Below are positions 49,715 through 58,409 of a DNA stretch of 64,000 nt, in pieces. This DNA is from Pseudomonas sp. (GTDB taxonomy: Bacteria; Pseudomonadota; Gammaproteobacteria; Pseudomonadales; Pseudomonadaceae), in contig NZ_PEKX01000007.1 in assembly GCF_002796985.1 (NCBI RefSeq), forward strand, positions 1,106,284 to 1,170,283. The letters run 5' to 3'. A program made the position numbers and the translations under genes. The notes below the pieces were generated by a model. The model saw only the letters and a program-made list of their open reading frames with translations. It made no database searches and had not been told where the DNA came from. Each line of letters starts with the position of its first letter. Position 1 is the first letter of the stretch.

Positions 49715-49818
49715 TGTGTGACCGCGGCCCTCGGGCCGTCATCCAACTGTCAGTTCAATACGCCAGGCTTCCGCCGGCGCTATCCATTTGACGACACAGA
49801 CAAAAGGGACCTGTTGCA

Positions 49819-50757
49819 ATGTCCGCATCCCTCGCCTTCGTATTCCCCGGCCAAGGTTCGCAGTCGCTCGGCATGCTCGCTGAGCTGGGTGCACAGCACG
49901 CCATTGTGCGCGATACCTTCGCCGAAGCCTCCGCCGCCCTCGGCTACGATCTTTGGGCCCTCGTGCAGGAGGGGCCGGAAGAGCGCCTGAACCAGACCGA
50001 CAAGACCCAGCCCGCCATTCTCACGGCCTCCATTGCCCTGTGGCGCCTGTGGCAGGCCGAAGGTGGCGTGCAGCCGGCTTACGTCGCCGGTCATAGCCTG
50101 GGCGAATATTCCGCACTGGTCGCTGCTGGCAGCCTGGCCTTCGCCGATGCAGTGAAGCTGGTCGAGCGCCGCGGCCAACTGATGCAGGAAGCCGTTCCTG
50201 CCGGCACTGGCGGCATGGCCGCTATTCTCGGCCTGGAAGACGCTGATGTGCTTGCCGCCTGCGCCGAAGCGGCCCAGGGCGACGTGGTCAGTGCTGTGAA
50301 CTTCAACGCCCCTGGTCAGGTAGTGATCGCCGGTGCGGCCCAGGCCGTCGAGCGCGCCATTGAGGCGTGCAAGGCGCGTGGCGCCAAGCGCGCCATCGCG
50401 CTGCCGGTCAGCGTGCCGTCGCACTGCGAACTGATGCGTCCGGCTGCCGAGCGTTTCGCTGAAGCCGTCGAAGCTGTCCAGTGGCAGATGCCGCAGATTG
50501 CGCTGGTGCAGAACGTCACCGCACAGGTTCCCGCCGACTTGGCGTCGCTCAAGCGTGACTTGTTGGCACAGCTCTACAGTCCGGTCCGTTGGGTCGAGAG
50601 CGTCCAGTTGCTGGCAGAAAAAGGTGTCACCGATCTGGTCGAGTGCGGCCCGGGCAAGGTGCTGGCTGGTTTGAACAAGCGTTGCGCCAAGGGCGTGACC
50701 ACCCACAACCTGGACTCCGCGGACGCCTTCGGTGCAGCCCGCGCGGCTCTGGCTTGA
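49819..50757 (+). CDS. fabD: Malonyl-CoA:ACP transacylase FabD
   Basis: A 312-residue acyltransferase that loads malonyl groups on ACP. GQGSQ opens the domain, the nucleophile Ser93 is in GHSLGEYSAL, and the catalytic histidine lies in VPSHCELM near 202. Length is typical. fabG follows 14 bases later with GGAG upstream. Confidence 0.97.
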   Translation: MSASLAFVFPGQGSQSLGMLAELGAQHAIVRDTFAEASAALGYDLWALVQEGPEERLNQTDKTQPAILTASIALWRLWQAEGGVQPAYVAGHSLGEYSALVAAGSLAFADAVKLVERRGQLMQEAVPAGTGGMAAILGLEDADVLAACAEAAQGDVVSAVNFNAPGQVVIAGAAQAVERAIEACKARGAKRAIALPVSVPSHCELMRPAAERFAEAVEAVQWQMPQIALVQNVTAQVPADLASLKRDLLAQLYSPVRWVESVQLLAEKGVTDLVECGPGKVLAGLNKRCAKGVTTHNLDSADAFGAARAALA

Positions 50758-50771
50758 ACAGGAGATATGGC

Positions 50772-51515
50772 ATGAGTCTGCAAGGTAAGGTTGCGCTGGT
50801 TACCGGCGCGAGCCGTGGTATCGGTCAAGCTATCGCGCTGGAACTGGGTCGCATGGGCGCCACCGTGGTTGGCACTGCCACCAGTGAGTCCGGCGCGCAG
50901 AAAATTTCCGCGTACCTCAAGGAAAACGGCATCCAGGGTTCGGGCATGGTCCTGGACGTCTCCAACGACGAGTCCGTGACCGCCGTTGTCGAAGCCATCC
51001 AGAAGGAATCCGGCGCACCGGCTATCGTCGTCAATAACGCAGGTATCACCCGCGATAACCTGCTGATGCGCATGAAAGACGACGAGTGGTTCGATGTGGT
51101 CAATACCAACCTCAACAGCCTCTACCGTCTGTCGAAAGCCGTCCTGCGCGGCATGACCAAGGCTCGCTGGGGTCGCATCATCAATATTGGCTCCGTCGTT
51201 GGTGCCATGGGCAACGCTGGGCAGACCAACTACGCCGCTGCCAAGGCCGGTTTGGAAGGCTTCACCCGTGCCCTGGCACGCGAAGTCGGTTCCCGTGCTA
51301 TCACTGTCAACGCGGTTGCTCCGGGCTTCATCGACACCGACATGACCCGCGAACTGCCCGAGGCTCAGCGTGAAGCGCTTCTCGGTCAGATTCCGCTGGG
51401 TCGACTGGGACAAGCCGAAGAGATCGCCAAAGTGGTAGCATTCCTCGCTTCCGAGGGCGCAGCTTATGTAACGGGTGCCACGGTACCGGTGAATGGCGGA
51501 ATGTACATGAGCTGA
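50772..51515 (+). CDS. fabG: 3-oxoacyl-ACP reductase FabG
   Basis: A 247-residue short-chain dehydrogenase that reduces 3-ketoacyl-ACP with NADPH. The glycine motif is TGASRGIG; NNAGITRDNL, the catalytic serine in INIGSVVG and YAAAKAGL are all present. GGAGATATGGC precedes ATG 50772. It is in the same transcript as fabD. Confidence 0.97.
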   Translation: MSLQGKVALVTGASRGIGQAIALELGRMGATVVGTATSESGAQKISAYLKENGIQGSGMVLDVSNDESVTAVVEAIQKESGAPAIVVNNAGITRDNLLMRMKDDEWFDVVNTNLNSLYRLSKAVLRGMTKARWGRIINIGSVVGAMGNAGQTNYAAAKAGLEGFTRALAREVGSRAITVNAVAPGFIDTDMTRELPEAQREALLGQIPLGRLGQAEEIAKVVAFLASEGAAYVTGATVPVNGGMYMS

Positions 51516-51627
51516 TGTGACGAGTTCCTTCGTGGCGATGTCCTATGCGCTGTCTAAAATTCTCCACGCATAGACGTTGGAATAGACAGAGCATCTGGAT
51601 TGCCGGGAAGGGGCATCAGCGTTCAGC

Positions 51628-51655
51628 TTGAAATGCAGAAAACCCTTTATATACA
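51628..51655 (+). promoter_or_regulatory. Predicted acpP promoter
   Basis: TTGAAA (51628-51633) and TATACA (51650-51655), 16-base spacer, in the 190-base gap between fabG and acpP. Separate high-level transcription of acpP is expected, since ACP is among the most abundant proteins. Confidence 0.65.
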
Positions 51656-51705
51656 CTTACCCGCAGCCCAGCTGTACGGATTGTCCATAGGAGTGAAAAC
51701 AAGGT

Positions 51706-51942
51706 ATGAGCACCATCGAAGAACGCGTCAAGAAGATCGTTGCTGAGCAACTCGGCGTTAAGGAAGAAGAAGTCACCAACAGCGCTTCCTTCGTCGAAGA
51801 CCTGGGCGCCGACTCCCTTGACACCGTTGAGCTGGTGATGGCTCTGGAAGAGGAATTCGAGACCGAAATCCCCGACGAGCAAGCCGAAAAGATCACCACC
51901 GTTCAGGAAGCCATCGACTACATCGTTGCCCACCAGGCATAA
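51706..51942 (+). CDS. acpP: Acyl carrier protein
   Basis: A 78-residue acidic four-helix protein. The 4'-phosphopantetheine attaches to Ser37 in DLGADSLDTVELVMALEEEF. It carries growing acyl chains for FabD, FabG, FabF and PlsX, all encoded here. A GGAGTG ribosome site lies upstream. Codon choice is strongly biased to preferred codons, as for highly expressed genes. Confidence 0.98.
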   Translation: MSTIEERVKKIVAEQLGVKEEEVTNSASFVEDLGADSLDTVELVMALEEEFETEIPDEQAEKITTVQEAIDYIVAHQA

Positions 51943-51970
51943 GACGTAGTCGTCGGCTCCCCGACGAAAG

Positions 51971-52004
51971 AAGCCGCACGGCCTGCAAAGGCGTGCGGCT
52001 TTTC
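51971..52004 (+). terminator. Terminator after acpP (possibly partial)
   Basis: Stem AAGCCGCACG (51971-51980) and CGTGCGGCTT (51992-52001), loop about 11 bases, trailing TTCTTT. It lies between acpP and fabF, so it may lower fabF relative to acpP. Confidence 0.8.
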
Positions 52005-52007
52005 TTT

Positions 52008-52029
52008 AACGCCGGCTTCTGCCGGCGTT
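52008..52029 (+). promoter_or_regulatory. Second hairpin in the acpP-fabF gap
   Basis: A perfect nine-base stem AACGCCGGC (52008-52016) and GCCGGCGTT (52021-52029) with loop TTCT, no T tract. It begins seven bases after the acpP terminator and ends 31 bases before fabF, so it would lie in the fabF leader. Confidence 0.6.
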
Positions 52030-52060
52030 ATTGCCGTGAAACACATGAGAGGAAGTCACA

Positions 52061-53305
52061 GTGTCGCGTAGACGCGTAGTCATCACTGGCATGGGTATGT
52101 TGTCGCCCTTGGGTGTGGATGTGCCGAGCAGTTGGGAAGGCATTCTCGCCGGGCGCAGCGGTATCGCCCCGATCGAACACATGGACCTGTCCGCCTTTGC
52201 CACCCGTTTCGGCGGCTCGGTGAAAGGGTTCGACGTCGAGCAATACATGTCCGCCAAGGAAGCTCGCAAACTCGACCTGTTCATCCAGTACGGCCTGGCC
52301 GCCAGCTACCAGGCGGTGCGCGATTCCGGCCTGGAAGTCACCGATGCCAATCGGGAGCGCATTGGCGTTGCCATCGGTTCGGGTATCGGCGGCCTGACCA
52401 ACATCGAAAACACCTGTCGTTCGCTGTTCGAACAGGGCCCGCGGCGTATCTCGCCGTTCTTCGTGCCCGGCTCGGTCATCAACATGGTTTCCGGATTCCT
52501 GTCGATCAACCTTGGTCTGCAGGGGCCCAACTACGCTATCACCACGGCCTGTACCACTGGCACCCACAATATCGGCATGGCCGCGCGCAACATCGCCTAT
52601 GGCGACGCTGACGTGATGGTGGCCGGCGGCGCCGAAATGGCGGCCTGTGGTCTGGGTATTGGCGGTTTCGCGGCAGCCCGCGCGTTGTCCACCCGCAACG
52701 ACGAGCCGACCAAGGCCAGTCGTCCGTGGGACCAGGATCGCGATGGCTTCGTACTGTCCGACGGCGCCGGTGCGCTGGTGCTGGAAGAGCTGGAACACGC
52801 CAAGGCCCGTGGCGCGCACATCTACGCTGAAGTCGTTGGCTTCGGCATGAGTGGCGATGCCTTCCACATGACCGCTCCGCCGGAAGACGGCGCCGGTGCT
52901 GCGCGCTGCATGAAGGCCGCGCTGCGCGATGCCGGGCTGAACCCGGAGCAGGTCGACTACATCAACGCCCACGGCACCTCGACACCGGCCGGTGACATCG
53001 CGGAAATCGCTGCGGTGAAGTCGATCTTCGGCGACCACGCCTATCAGCTGTCGATGAGCTCCACCAAGTCCATGACCGGCCACCTGCTGGGTGCCGCCGG
53101 CGCGGTCGAGGCGATCTTCTGCGTGCTCGCCCTGCGCGATCAGGTAGCTCCGCCGACCATCAACCTGGATAACCCCGGCGAAGGCTGCGACCTCGACCTG
53201 GTCGCGCATCAGGCCAAGGAGCGTCCGATCGACGTGGCCCTGTCCAACTCCTTCGGCTTCGGTGGCACCAACGGCTCCCTGGTGTTCCGCCGGTTCCACG
53301 GCTGA
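52061..53305 (+). CDS. fabF: 3-oxoacyl-ACP synthase II FabF
   Basis: A 414-residue condensing enzyme elongating acyl-ACP with malonyl-ACP. The nucleophile Cys164 is in TTACTTGTHN; the two histidines are in NAHGTSTPAGD and SMTGHLLGAAG. GTG 52061 follows GAGAGGAAG and gives the conserved MSRRRVVITGMG start. The stop overlaps pabC by one base. Confidence 0.97.
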   Translation: MSRRRVVITGMGMLSPLGVDVPSSWEGILAGRSGIAPIEHMDLSAFATRFGGSVKGFDVEQYMSAKEARKLDLFIQYGLAASYQAVRDSGLEVTDANRERIGVAIGSGIGGLTNIENTCRSLFEQGPRRISPFFVPGSVINMVSGFLSINLGLQGPNYAITTACTTGTHNIGMAARNIAYGDADVMVAGGAEMAACGLGIGGFAAARALSTRNDEPTKASRPWDQDRDGFVLSDGAGALVLEELEHAKARGAHIYAEVVGFGMSGDAFHMTAPPEDGAGAARCMKAALRDAGLNPEQVDYINAHGTSTPAGDIAEIAAVKSIFGDHAYQLSMSSTKSMTGHLLGAAGAVEAIFCVLALRDQVAPPTINLDNPGEGCDLDLVAHQAKERPIDVALSNSFGFGGTNGSLVFRRFHG

Positions 53306-54120
53306 TGCTGAGCTGGATCGACGGCCAGAACGCCGAGGCCCTGTCCGCGCGTGATCGCGGGCTGGCCTACGGCGATGGGCTGTTCGAGACCCTCCGCGTG
53401 TCCGCAGGCCGACCGCGCCTGCTGGCACGTCATCGGGCAAGGCTGGAGGAGGGCGTTCGGCGCCTGTCCCTGCCAGTCTCTCTCGATCTCGTCGAAGACG
53501 AACTCCTGCGTTTTTCCGCCTTGCTCGGCGATGGCGTTGCCAAGCTGATGCTGACCCGTGGTGACGGCGCGCGCGGCTATGCCCCGCAGGCCGATGCCCA
53601 GGTGCGCCGCCTGCTGCTGGCATCGCCTGCGCCGACCTACCCGGCGGAGAACTGGGAGGAGGGTGTGCAGCTCTTCCCCTGCAGCGCCCGCCTGGCCGAG
53701 CAGCCGTTGCTCGCCGGCCTCAAGCACCTCAATCGCCTGGAGCAGGTCCTGGCTCGCGCCGAGTGGAGCGACCCCGCCTTTGCCGAAGGATTGATGCGTG
53801 ATGTTTCCGGGCGAATCGTCGAGGGCGTGTTCAGCAACCTGTTCCTGGTGAAACAGGGTGAACTGATCACCGCCGAACTCAGCCGCTGCGGCGTCGCCGG
53901 TGTGATGCGTGCCGAAATCATCGAGCGCGCCCGCGAGCAGGGTCTGCCGGTCATCGTTCGCGACATCGAGTCCAGCGAACTGGCGCAGGCCGCTGAGGTC
54001 TTTCTCTGCAACAGTCTCTACGGTATCTGGCCGGTGCGCAGCTTTGCCGAGCACGCTTGGCCGGTCGGGCCGCTGACCCGTAAACTGCAGGGCCAACTCC
54101 GCGAACTTCTGGATTTCTGA
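53305..54120 (+). CDS. pabC: Aminodeoxychorismate lyase PabC
   Basis: A 271-residue class IV PLP enzyme that makes p-aminobenzoate for folate. It begins WIDGQNAEALSARDRGLAYGDGLFETLRV, the family signature; the PLP lysine lies in GLKHLNRLEQVLAR. The position between fabF and mltG is conserved. It is coupled to fabF and lies three bases before mltG. Confidence 0.95.
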   Translation: MLSWIDGQNAEALSARDRGLAYGDGLFETLRVSAGRPRLLARHRARLEEGVRRLSLPVSLDLVEDELLRFSALLGDGVAKLMLTRGDGARGYAPQADAQVRRLLLASPAPTYPAENWEEGVQLFPCSARLAEQPLLAGLKHLNRLEQVLARAEWSDPAFAEGLMRDVSGRIVEGVFSNLFLVKQGELITAELSRCGVAGVMRAEIIERAREQGLPVIVRDIESSELAQAAEVFLCNSLYGIWPVRSFAEHAWPVGPLTRKLQGQLRELLDF

Positions 54121-54123
54121 TAC

Positions 54124-55221
54124 GTGATACGCAAATTGCTGGTGCTGCTGGAAGGCGGTCTGCTGCTGGCCGGGCTTGTGCTGGGGCTGGCGGCCTGGGA
54201 ACAGCAGCGTGCGCTGCAGCAGCCGCTCCAGCTCACCGAGGAGCGTCTGCTCGACGCTCCCAGTGGCGCCACTCCCGGCCGCCTGCTGACCCGACTGGAG
54301 GACGAGGACGTCCTGCATGGCGGCTTCTGGCTGCGCCTGTACTGGCGCTTCAACCTGGCGGGTGAGGCGCTGCATAGCGGCGAGTACCGGCTCACTCCGG
54401 GCATGACCGCCGCCCAGTTGCTCGATCTGTGGCGCGAAGGCGATGTGGTGCAATACGGCCTGACCCTGGTGGAAGGCTGGAATTTCCGCCAGGTCCGCGA
54501 GCTGCTCGCCCGCCAACCCAAGCTGGATCAGACGTTGAATGGCCTGAGCGACGCCGAGGTCATGGCCAGGCTCGGTCAGCCTGGCGTCTTCCCGGAAGGC
54601 CGCTTCTTCCCTGATACCTATCGCTTCGTCCGTGGCACCAAGGATGTCGACATCCTCAAGCACGCCTACCAGCGCATGGACAGCATCCTCGCTGAGGAGT
54701 GGGACAAGCGTGCGCAAGACCTGCCCTACAAGGACTCCTACCAGGCGCTGATCATGGCTTCGCTGGTGGAGAAGGAGACCGGCGTGCCTCAGGAGCGCGG
54801 CCAGATCGCCGGCGTTTTCGTGCGCCGCTTGCAGAAGAACATGCTGCTGCAGACTGATCCGACCGTCATCTACGGCATGGGTGAGCGCTATGCCGGCAAG
54901 ATCACCCGCGCCGACCTGCGCACGCCGACGCCGTACAACACCTATGTGGTCGCCGGCTTACCGCCGACGCCCATTGCGCTGCCTGGTCGCGAGGCCATCC
55001 ACGCCGCGCTCAACCCGGTGGCGGGGCAGAGCCTGTACTTCGTTGCCCGTGGCGATGGCAGCCACACCTTCTCCGACAACCTCGACGACCACAACAAGGC
55101 CGTCCAGGAGTTCCAGATCAAGCGTCGCGCCGACTATCGTTCCAGCCCGGCGCCCGTCCCGCTGCCGGCCCAGGCGCCGGAAGCCGACGTACCCGCCGCA
55201 GAACCTCCTGCAGCGCAGTAG
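54124..55221 (+). CDS. mltG: Endolytic murein transglycosylase MltG
   Basis: A 365-residue inner-membrane protein with one N-terminal anchor (about 9-24, LEGGLLLAGLVLGLAAW), a LysM-like domain (LHSGEYRLTPGMTAAQLLDL) and the YceG catalytic core with the glutamate in SLVEKETGVPQERG. It cuts nascent glycan strands. The last 30 residues are Pro/Ala-rich and probably disordered. Start GTG 54124. Confidence 0.95.
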   Translation: MIRKLLVLLEGGLLLAGLVLGLAAWEQQRALQQPLQLTEERLLDAPSGATPGRLLTRLEDEDVLHGGFWLRLYWRFNLAGEALHSGEYRLTPGMTAAQLLDLWREGDVVQYGLTLVEGWNFRQVRELLARQPKLDQTLNGLSDAEVMARLGQPGVFPEGRFFPDTYRFVRGTKDVDILKHAYQRMDSILAEEWDKRAQDLPYKDSYQALIMASLVEKETGVPQERGQIAGVFVRRLQKNMLLQTDPTVIYGMGERYAGKITRADLRTPTPYNTYVVAGLPPTPIALPGREAIHAALNPVAGQSLYFVARGDGSHTFSDNLDDHNKAVQEFQIKRRADYRSSPAPVPLPAQAPEADVPAAEPPAAQ

Positions 55222-55246
55222 CCCGACAAGACAAGGAGTGAGCCGA

Positions 55247-55879
55247 GTGACCGGCCTGTTCATCACCCTGGAAGGCCCCGAAGGCGCGGGCAAGAGCACC
55301 AATCGTGAGTACCTGGCCGAGCGCCTGCGCGAACGTGGCATTGAAGTCCAGCTGACTCGCGAGCCCGGTGGCACGCCGCTGGCCGAGCGCATCCGTGAGT
55401 TGCTGCTGGATCCGAGCGAGGAGAAGATGGCGGTGGATACCGAGCTGCTGCTGGTCTTCGCCGCTCGCGCCCAGCACATCGCCGAGGTCATCCGCCCAGC
55501 CCAGCAGCGCGGCGCTGTCGTGCTCTGCGATCGTTTTACGGACGCCACCTACGCTTACCAGGGCGGTGGTCGCGGCCTGCCGGTGGAGCGCATTGCCCAA
55601 CTGGAGGCGTTCGTCCAGGGCGGCTTGCGCCCGGACCTGACCCTGGTCTTCGACCTGCCGGTGGAAATCGGCCTGTCCCGTGCGGCGGCCCGTGGTCGGC
55701 TGGATCGCTTCGAGCGGGAAGGCCGCGCCTTCTTCGAGGCGGTGCGCGGTACCTATCTGGATCGCGCCCGCGCCGAGCCTGCGCGGTACCACATTCTCGA
55801 TGCTGCGCAAACGCTGGCCGAGGTGCAGCGCGACCTGGATGGCCTGCTGCCTGCTCTGCTGGAGCGCCTGAATGGCTGA
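55247..55879 (+). CDS. tmk: Thymidylate kinase
   Basis: A 210-residue kinase converting dTMP to dTDP. The P-loop is LEGPEGAGKST, the DRF motif lies in LCDRFTDATYAYQGGGRGL, and the lid carries RAAARGRLDRFE. GTG 55247 is eight bases after AAGGAG; another in-frame GTG overlaps that site. Length equals the P. aeruginosa enzyme. It overlaps holB by eight bases. Confidence 0.96.
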   Translation: MTGLFITLEGPEGAGKSTNREYLAERLRERGIEVQLTREPGGTPLAERIRELLLDPSEEKMAVDTELLLVFAARAQHIAEVIRPAQQRGAVVLCDRFTDATYAYQGGGRGLPVERIAQLEAFVQGGLRPDLTLVFDLPVEIGLSRAAARGRLDRFEREGRAFFEAVRGTYLDRARAEPARYHILDAAQTLAEVQRDLDGLLPALLERLNG

Positions 55880-56858
55880 CATCTACCCCTGGCAGCAGGG
55901 TCTCTGGCAGCAGCTCAGCAGCCGTCCGCGACATGCCCATGCCTATCTGCTGCACGGGCCGGCCGGTATCGGCAAGCGCGTGCTGGCGGAAAACCTCGTG
56001 CACCTGCTGCTTTGCCAGCGCCCCGAGGGCGGCACGGCGTGCGGGCAGTGCAAGGCCTGCCACCTGCTCGCCGCCGGCACCCATCCGGATTACTTCCTGC
56101 TGGAGCCGGAAGAGCCGGAAAAGCCCATCCGTGTCGACCAGGTCCGTGAGTTGGTGGGCTTCGTGGTGCAGACCGCGCAGTTGGGTGGGCGCAAGGTGGT
56201 GTTGCTGGAGCCGGCCGAGGCGATGAACCTCAATGCCGCCAACGCGCTGCTGAAAAGCCTGGAGGAGCCTTCCGGCGACACCGTGCTGTTGCTGATCAGC
56301 CACCAGCCCAGCCGGTTGCTGCCGACCGTCAAGAGCCGCTGCGTGCAGCAGGCCTGCCCGCAGCCGACTGCCGAGCAGGCCCGTGCCTGGCTGGCCGGTT
56401 CGCTGCCGGAGGAATCGGTAGAGGCGCTGGACGAATTGCTGGTGCTGGCCGGTGGCTCGCCCCTGACCGCGCTGCGATTGCAGGGCCAGGGCGTACGCGA
56501 ACAGCGCGCACTGGTGGTAGAGGGGGTGAAGAAGCTGCTCAAACAGCAGGTTGCCCCGGGTCAGTTGGCCGAAAGCTGGAATGCCGTACCTTTGCCACTC
56601 CTGTTCGACTGGTTCTGCGACTGGTCCCTGCTGATCCTGCGCTACCAGTTGGCCCGCGACGAAGAGGGTCTGGGCCTGACCGACATGCGCAAGGTCGTGC
56701 AGTATCTCGCCGAGAAATCGACGCAGCCCAAAGTGCTGGCTATGCAGGATTGGCTGCTGTTGCAGCGGCAGAAAGTCCTCAATAAGGCCAACCTCAACCG
56801 TGCCTTGCTTCTCGAAGCCTTGCTCGTACAGTGGGCAAGTCTCCCCGGGCCGGGCTAG
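55872..56858 (+). CDS. holB: DNA polymerase III delta' subunit HolB
   Basis: A 328-residue clamp-loader subunit. The degenerate Walker A GPAGIGKRVLAENLVHLLLC, the zinc-binding cysteines in CQRPEGGTACGQCKACH, and the SRC motif in TVKSRCVQQ identify delta'. The tmk-holB-pilZ order is conserved in Pseudomonas. Confidence 0.95.
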   Translation: MADIYPWQQGLWQQLSSRPRHAHAYLLHGPAGIGKRVLAENLVHLLLCQRPEGGTACGQCKACHLLAAGTHPDYFLLEPEEPEKPIRVDQVRELVGFVVQTAQLGGRKVVLLEPAEAMNLNAANALLKSLEEPSGDTVLLLISHQPSRLLPTVKSRCVQQACPQPTAEQARAWLAGSLPEESVEALDELLVLAGGSPLTALRLQGQGVREQRALVVEGVKKLLKQQVAPGQLAESWNAVPLPLLFDWFCDWSLLILRYQLARDEEGLGLTDMRKVVQYLAEKSTQPKVLAMQDWLLLQRQKVLNKANLNRALLLEALLVQWASLPGPG

Positions 56859-56894
56859 AATCCGGCCATCGGAAAAATCTGCCAGGACAGCTGA

Positions 56895-57251
56895 ATGAGC
56901 TTGCCACCAAATCTGGGTCCGCGTAACGGAATCCTGTCCCTGACCATCAAGGACAAGTCCGTGCTGTATGCCGCCTACATGCCGTTTATCCGCAATGGCG
57001 GGCTGTTCATTCCGACCAACAAGACCTACAAGCTGGGCGACGAGGTCTTCATGTTGCTCAACCTGATGGACGAGCCGGAGAAGATTCCGGTCGCCGGCAA
57101 AGTGGTCTGGATTACCCCGAAGGGCGCCCAGGGCAACCGTGCCGCCGGTATCGGCGTGCAGTTCAATGATGGCGACAACACTGCGCGCAACAAGATCGAG
57201 ACCTATCTCGCCGGTGCCCTGAAGTCAGACCGCCCGACCCATACCATGTAG
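56895..57251 (+). CDS. pilZ: Type IV pilus assembly protein PilZ
   Basis: A 118-residue single-domain PilZ protein needed for type IV pilus assembly. As in P. aeruginosa PilZ, the c-di-GMP-binding RxxxR motif is absent, and the protein acts by partner binding with PilB and FimX. Core motifs are SLTIKDKSVLYAAYMPFIRNGGLFIPT and GIGVQFNDGDN. Its stop lies within a short tandem repeat (57241-57278). Confidence 0.95.
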   Translation: MSLPPNLGPRNGILSLTIKDKSVLYAAYMPFIRNGGLFIPTNKTYKLGDEVFMLLNLMDEPEKIPVAGKVVWITPKGAQGNRAAGIGVQFNDGDNTARNKIETYLAGALKSDRPTHTM

Positions 57252-57278
57252 CTCATACCCTGTAGCTCATACCATGTA
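57241..57278 (+). repeat. Short tandem repeat at the pilZ stop codon
   Basis: Two 14-base units ATACC(A/C)TGTAGCTC at 57241-57254 and 57255-57268, followed by a partial third (ATACCATGTA). The first unit encodes the last residues and TAG stop of pilZ. Confidence 0.85.
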
Positions 57279-57307
57279 AGAATTGCAGGCTATACAGGCT
57301 GCAACTA

Positions 57308-57331
57308 CGAAGCGCCCGATCGGGCGCTTCG
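57308..57331 (+). promoter_or_regulatory. Perfect hairpin between pilZ and tatD
   Basis: Stem CGAAGCGCCC (57308-57317) and GGGCGCTTCG (57322-57331), loop GATC, followed by TCATTTCC. The T tract is weak, so it may be an inefficient terminator or part of the tatD leader. Confidence 0.6.
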
Positions 57332-57352
57332 TCATTTCCGGAGAGTGTTTTC

Positions 57353-58129
57353 ATGCTGGTCGATTCCCACTGCCACCTCGATCGCCTCGATCTCGCCGCC
57401 CATGACGGGTCGCTGGATGCCGCGCTGGACGCCGCCCGTGCCCGCGGAGTCAGCCAGTTCCTGTGCATTGGCGTGAGTGCGGACAACGCCCGGGCAGTGA
57501 AGGACCTGGCTGATCGCTATGCCGACGTGCACTGCTCGGTGGGTGTCCACCCGCTCGATCTGGAGCCTGGCGCCGCGCCGGCGCTGGACTGGTTGCTGGG
57601 CGAGCTGAACCACCCGCGCGTGGTGGCCATCGGCGAGACCGGCCTGGACTATCACTACGAGCCCGAAGCCGCCGAGCTGCAGCAGGAAGCCTTCCGCCTG
57701 CACCTGGAGGCCGCCAAGGTCACCGGCAAACCGGTCATCGTGCACACCCGCGAAGCCCGTGCCGACACCCTGGCGCTGCTGCGCGAGGCAGCGTTGCCGC
57801 AGGCCGGCGTGCTGCACTGCTTCACCGAAGACTGGGAGATGGCCAAGGCGGCGCTGGATATCGGCTTCTACATCTCGCTGTCGGGCATCGTTACTTTCCG
57901 CAATGCCGAGCAGTTGCGCGAAGTGGCCCGCCAGGTGCCGGTGGATCGCCTGCTGGTGGAAACCGATTCGCCCTATCTCGCGCCGGTGCCCCACCGCGGC
58001 AAGCCGAACCTGCCCGAGTACGTGCGTGAAGTCGCCGAGTACCTGGCCGTGCTGCGCGGGGTGAGCTTCGAGACCCTGGCCGAGCAGACCACCGCCAACT
58101 TCCGCCGGCTGTTCCCGCTCGCTAGCTGA
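57353..58129 (+). CDS. TatD-family metal-dependent hydrolase
   Basis: A 258-residue TIM-barrel hydrolase of the TatD family (3'-5' DNase/deoxyribonuclease activity in E. coli). Metal-site motifs: DSHCHLDRLD at the N terminus, IGETGLDYHYE, VIVHTREA and ETDSPYLAP. The start at 57353 (MLVDSHCHL) is conserved. The orthologue follows pilZ in P. aeruginosa. Confidence 0.93.
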   Translation: MLVDSHCHLDRLDLAAHDGSLDAALDAARARGVSQFLCIGVSADNARAVKDLADRYADVHCSVGVHPLDLEPGAAPALDWLLGELNHPRVVAIGETGLDYHYEPEAAELQQEAFRLHLEAAKVTGKPVIVHTREARADTLALLREAALPQAGVLHCFTEDWEMAKAALDIGFYISLSGIVTFRNAEQLREVARQVPVDRLLVETDSPYLAPVPHRGKPNLPEYVREVAEYLAVLRGVSFETLAEQTTANFRRLFPLAS

Positions 58130-58176
58130 TTGTCTTGATGTGGAATTGTCTTGGCGCGGATACATTTCCTGCGCGC

Positions 58177-58298
58177 AAAAAAAACCCGGGTTCTGGGGGA
58201 TGAATCCGGGTCAAGACCATTAGGAGTGTAACAATAAGGTACGCGATCCTCGGTACCTTCACCGGCGGGGCACTTGGGGGGAGATGCCGCGCACCGGT
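58177..58298 (-). ncRNA. rgsA: Small RNA RgsA (P16)
   Basis: On the minus strand a RpoS-type -10 (CAATACTT) precedes a transcript of about 122 bases that ends in a strong terminator: arms ACCCGGATTC and GAACCCGGGT (plus-strand 58202-58211 and 58184-58193) followed by eight U residues (A-run 58177-58184). A second hairpin with arms AAGGTAC/GTACCTT lies inside. RgsA of P. aeruginosa is about 120 bases, RpoS-dependent and located next to the tatD gene, exactly as here. It acts with Hfq on target mRNAs. I see no clear GacA upstream palindrome. Confidence 0.82.
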
Positions 58299-58304
58299 AT
58301 CTAC

Positions 58305-58313
58305 AAGTATTGG
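58305..58313 (-). promoter_or_regulatory. RpoS-type promoter of rgsA
   Basis: Minus-strand CCAATACTT resembles the stationary-phase -10 consensus CTAYACTT. The distance to the inferred 5' end is about seven bases. Confidence 0.6.
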
Positions 58314-58409
58314 CCAAGATGCGGCGGCTGCCACAGGGTGCCCGGTGTTTTTTAAACGGATTTGGAATACATCACACCGGGCTGAGCAGCTTTCTCGGTC
58401 GCGCCTGGG

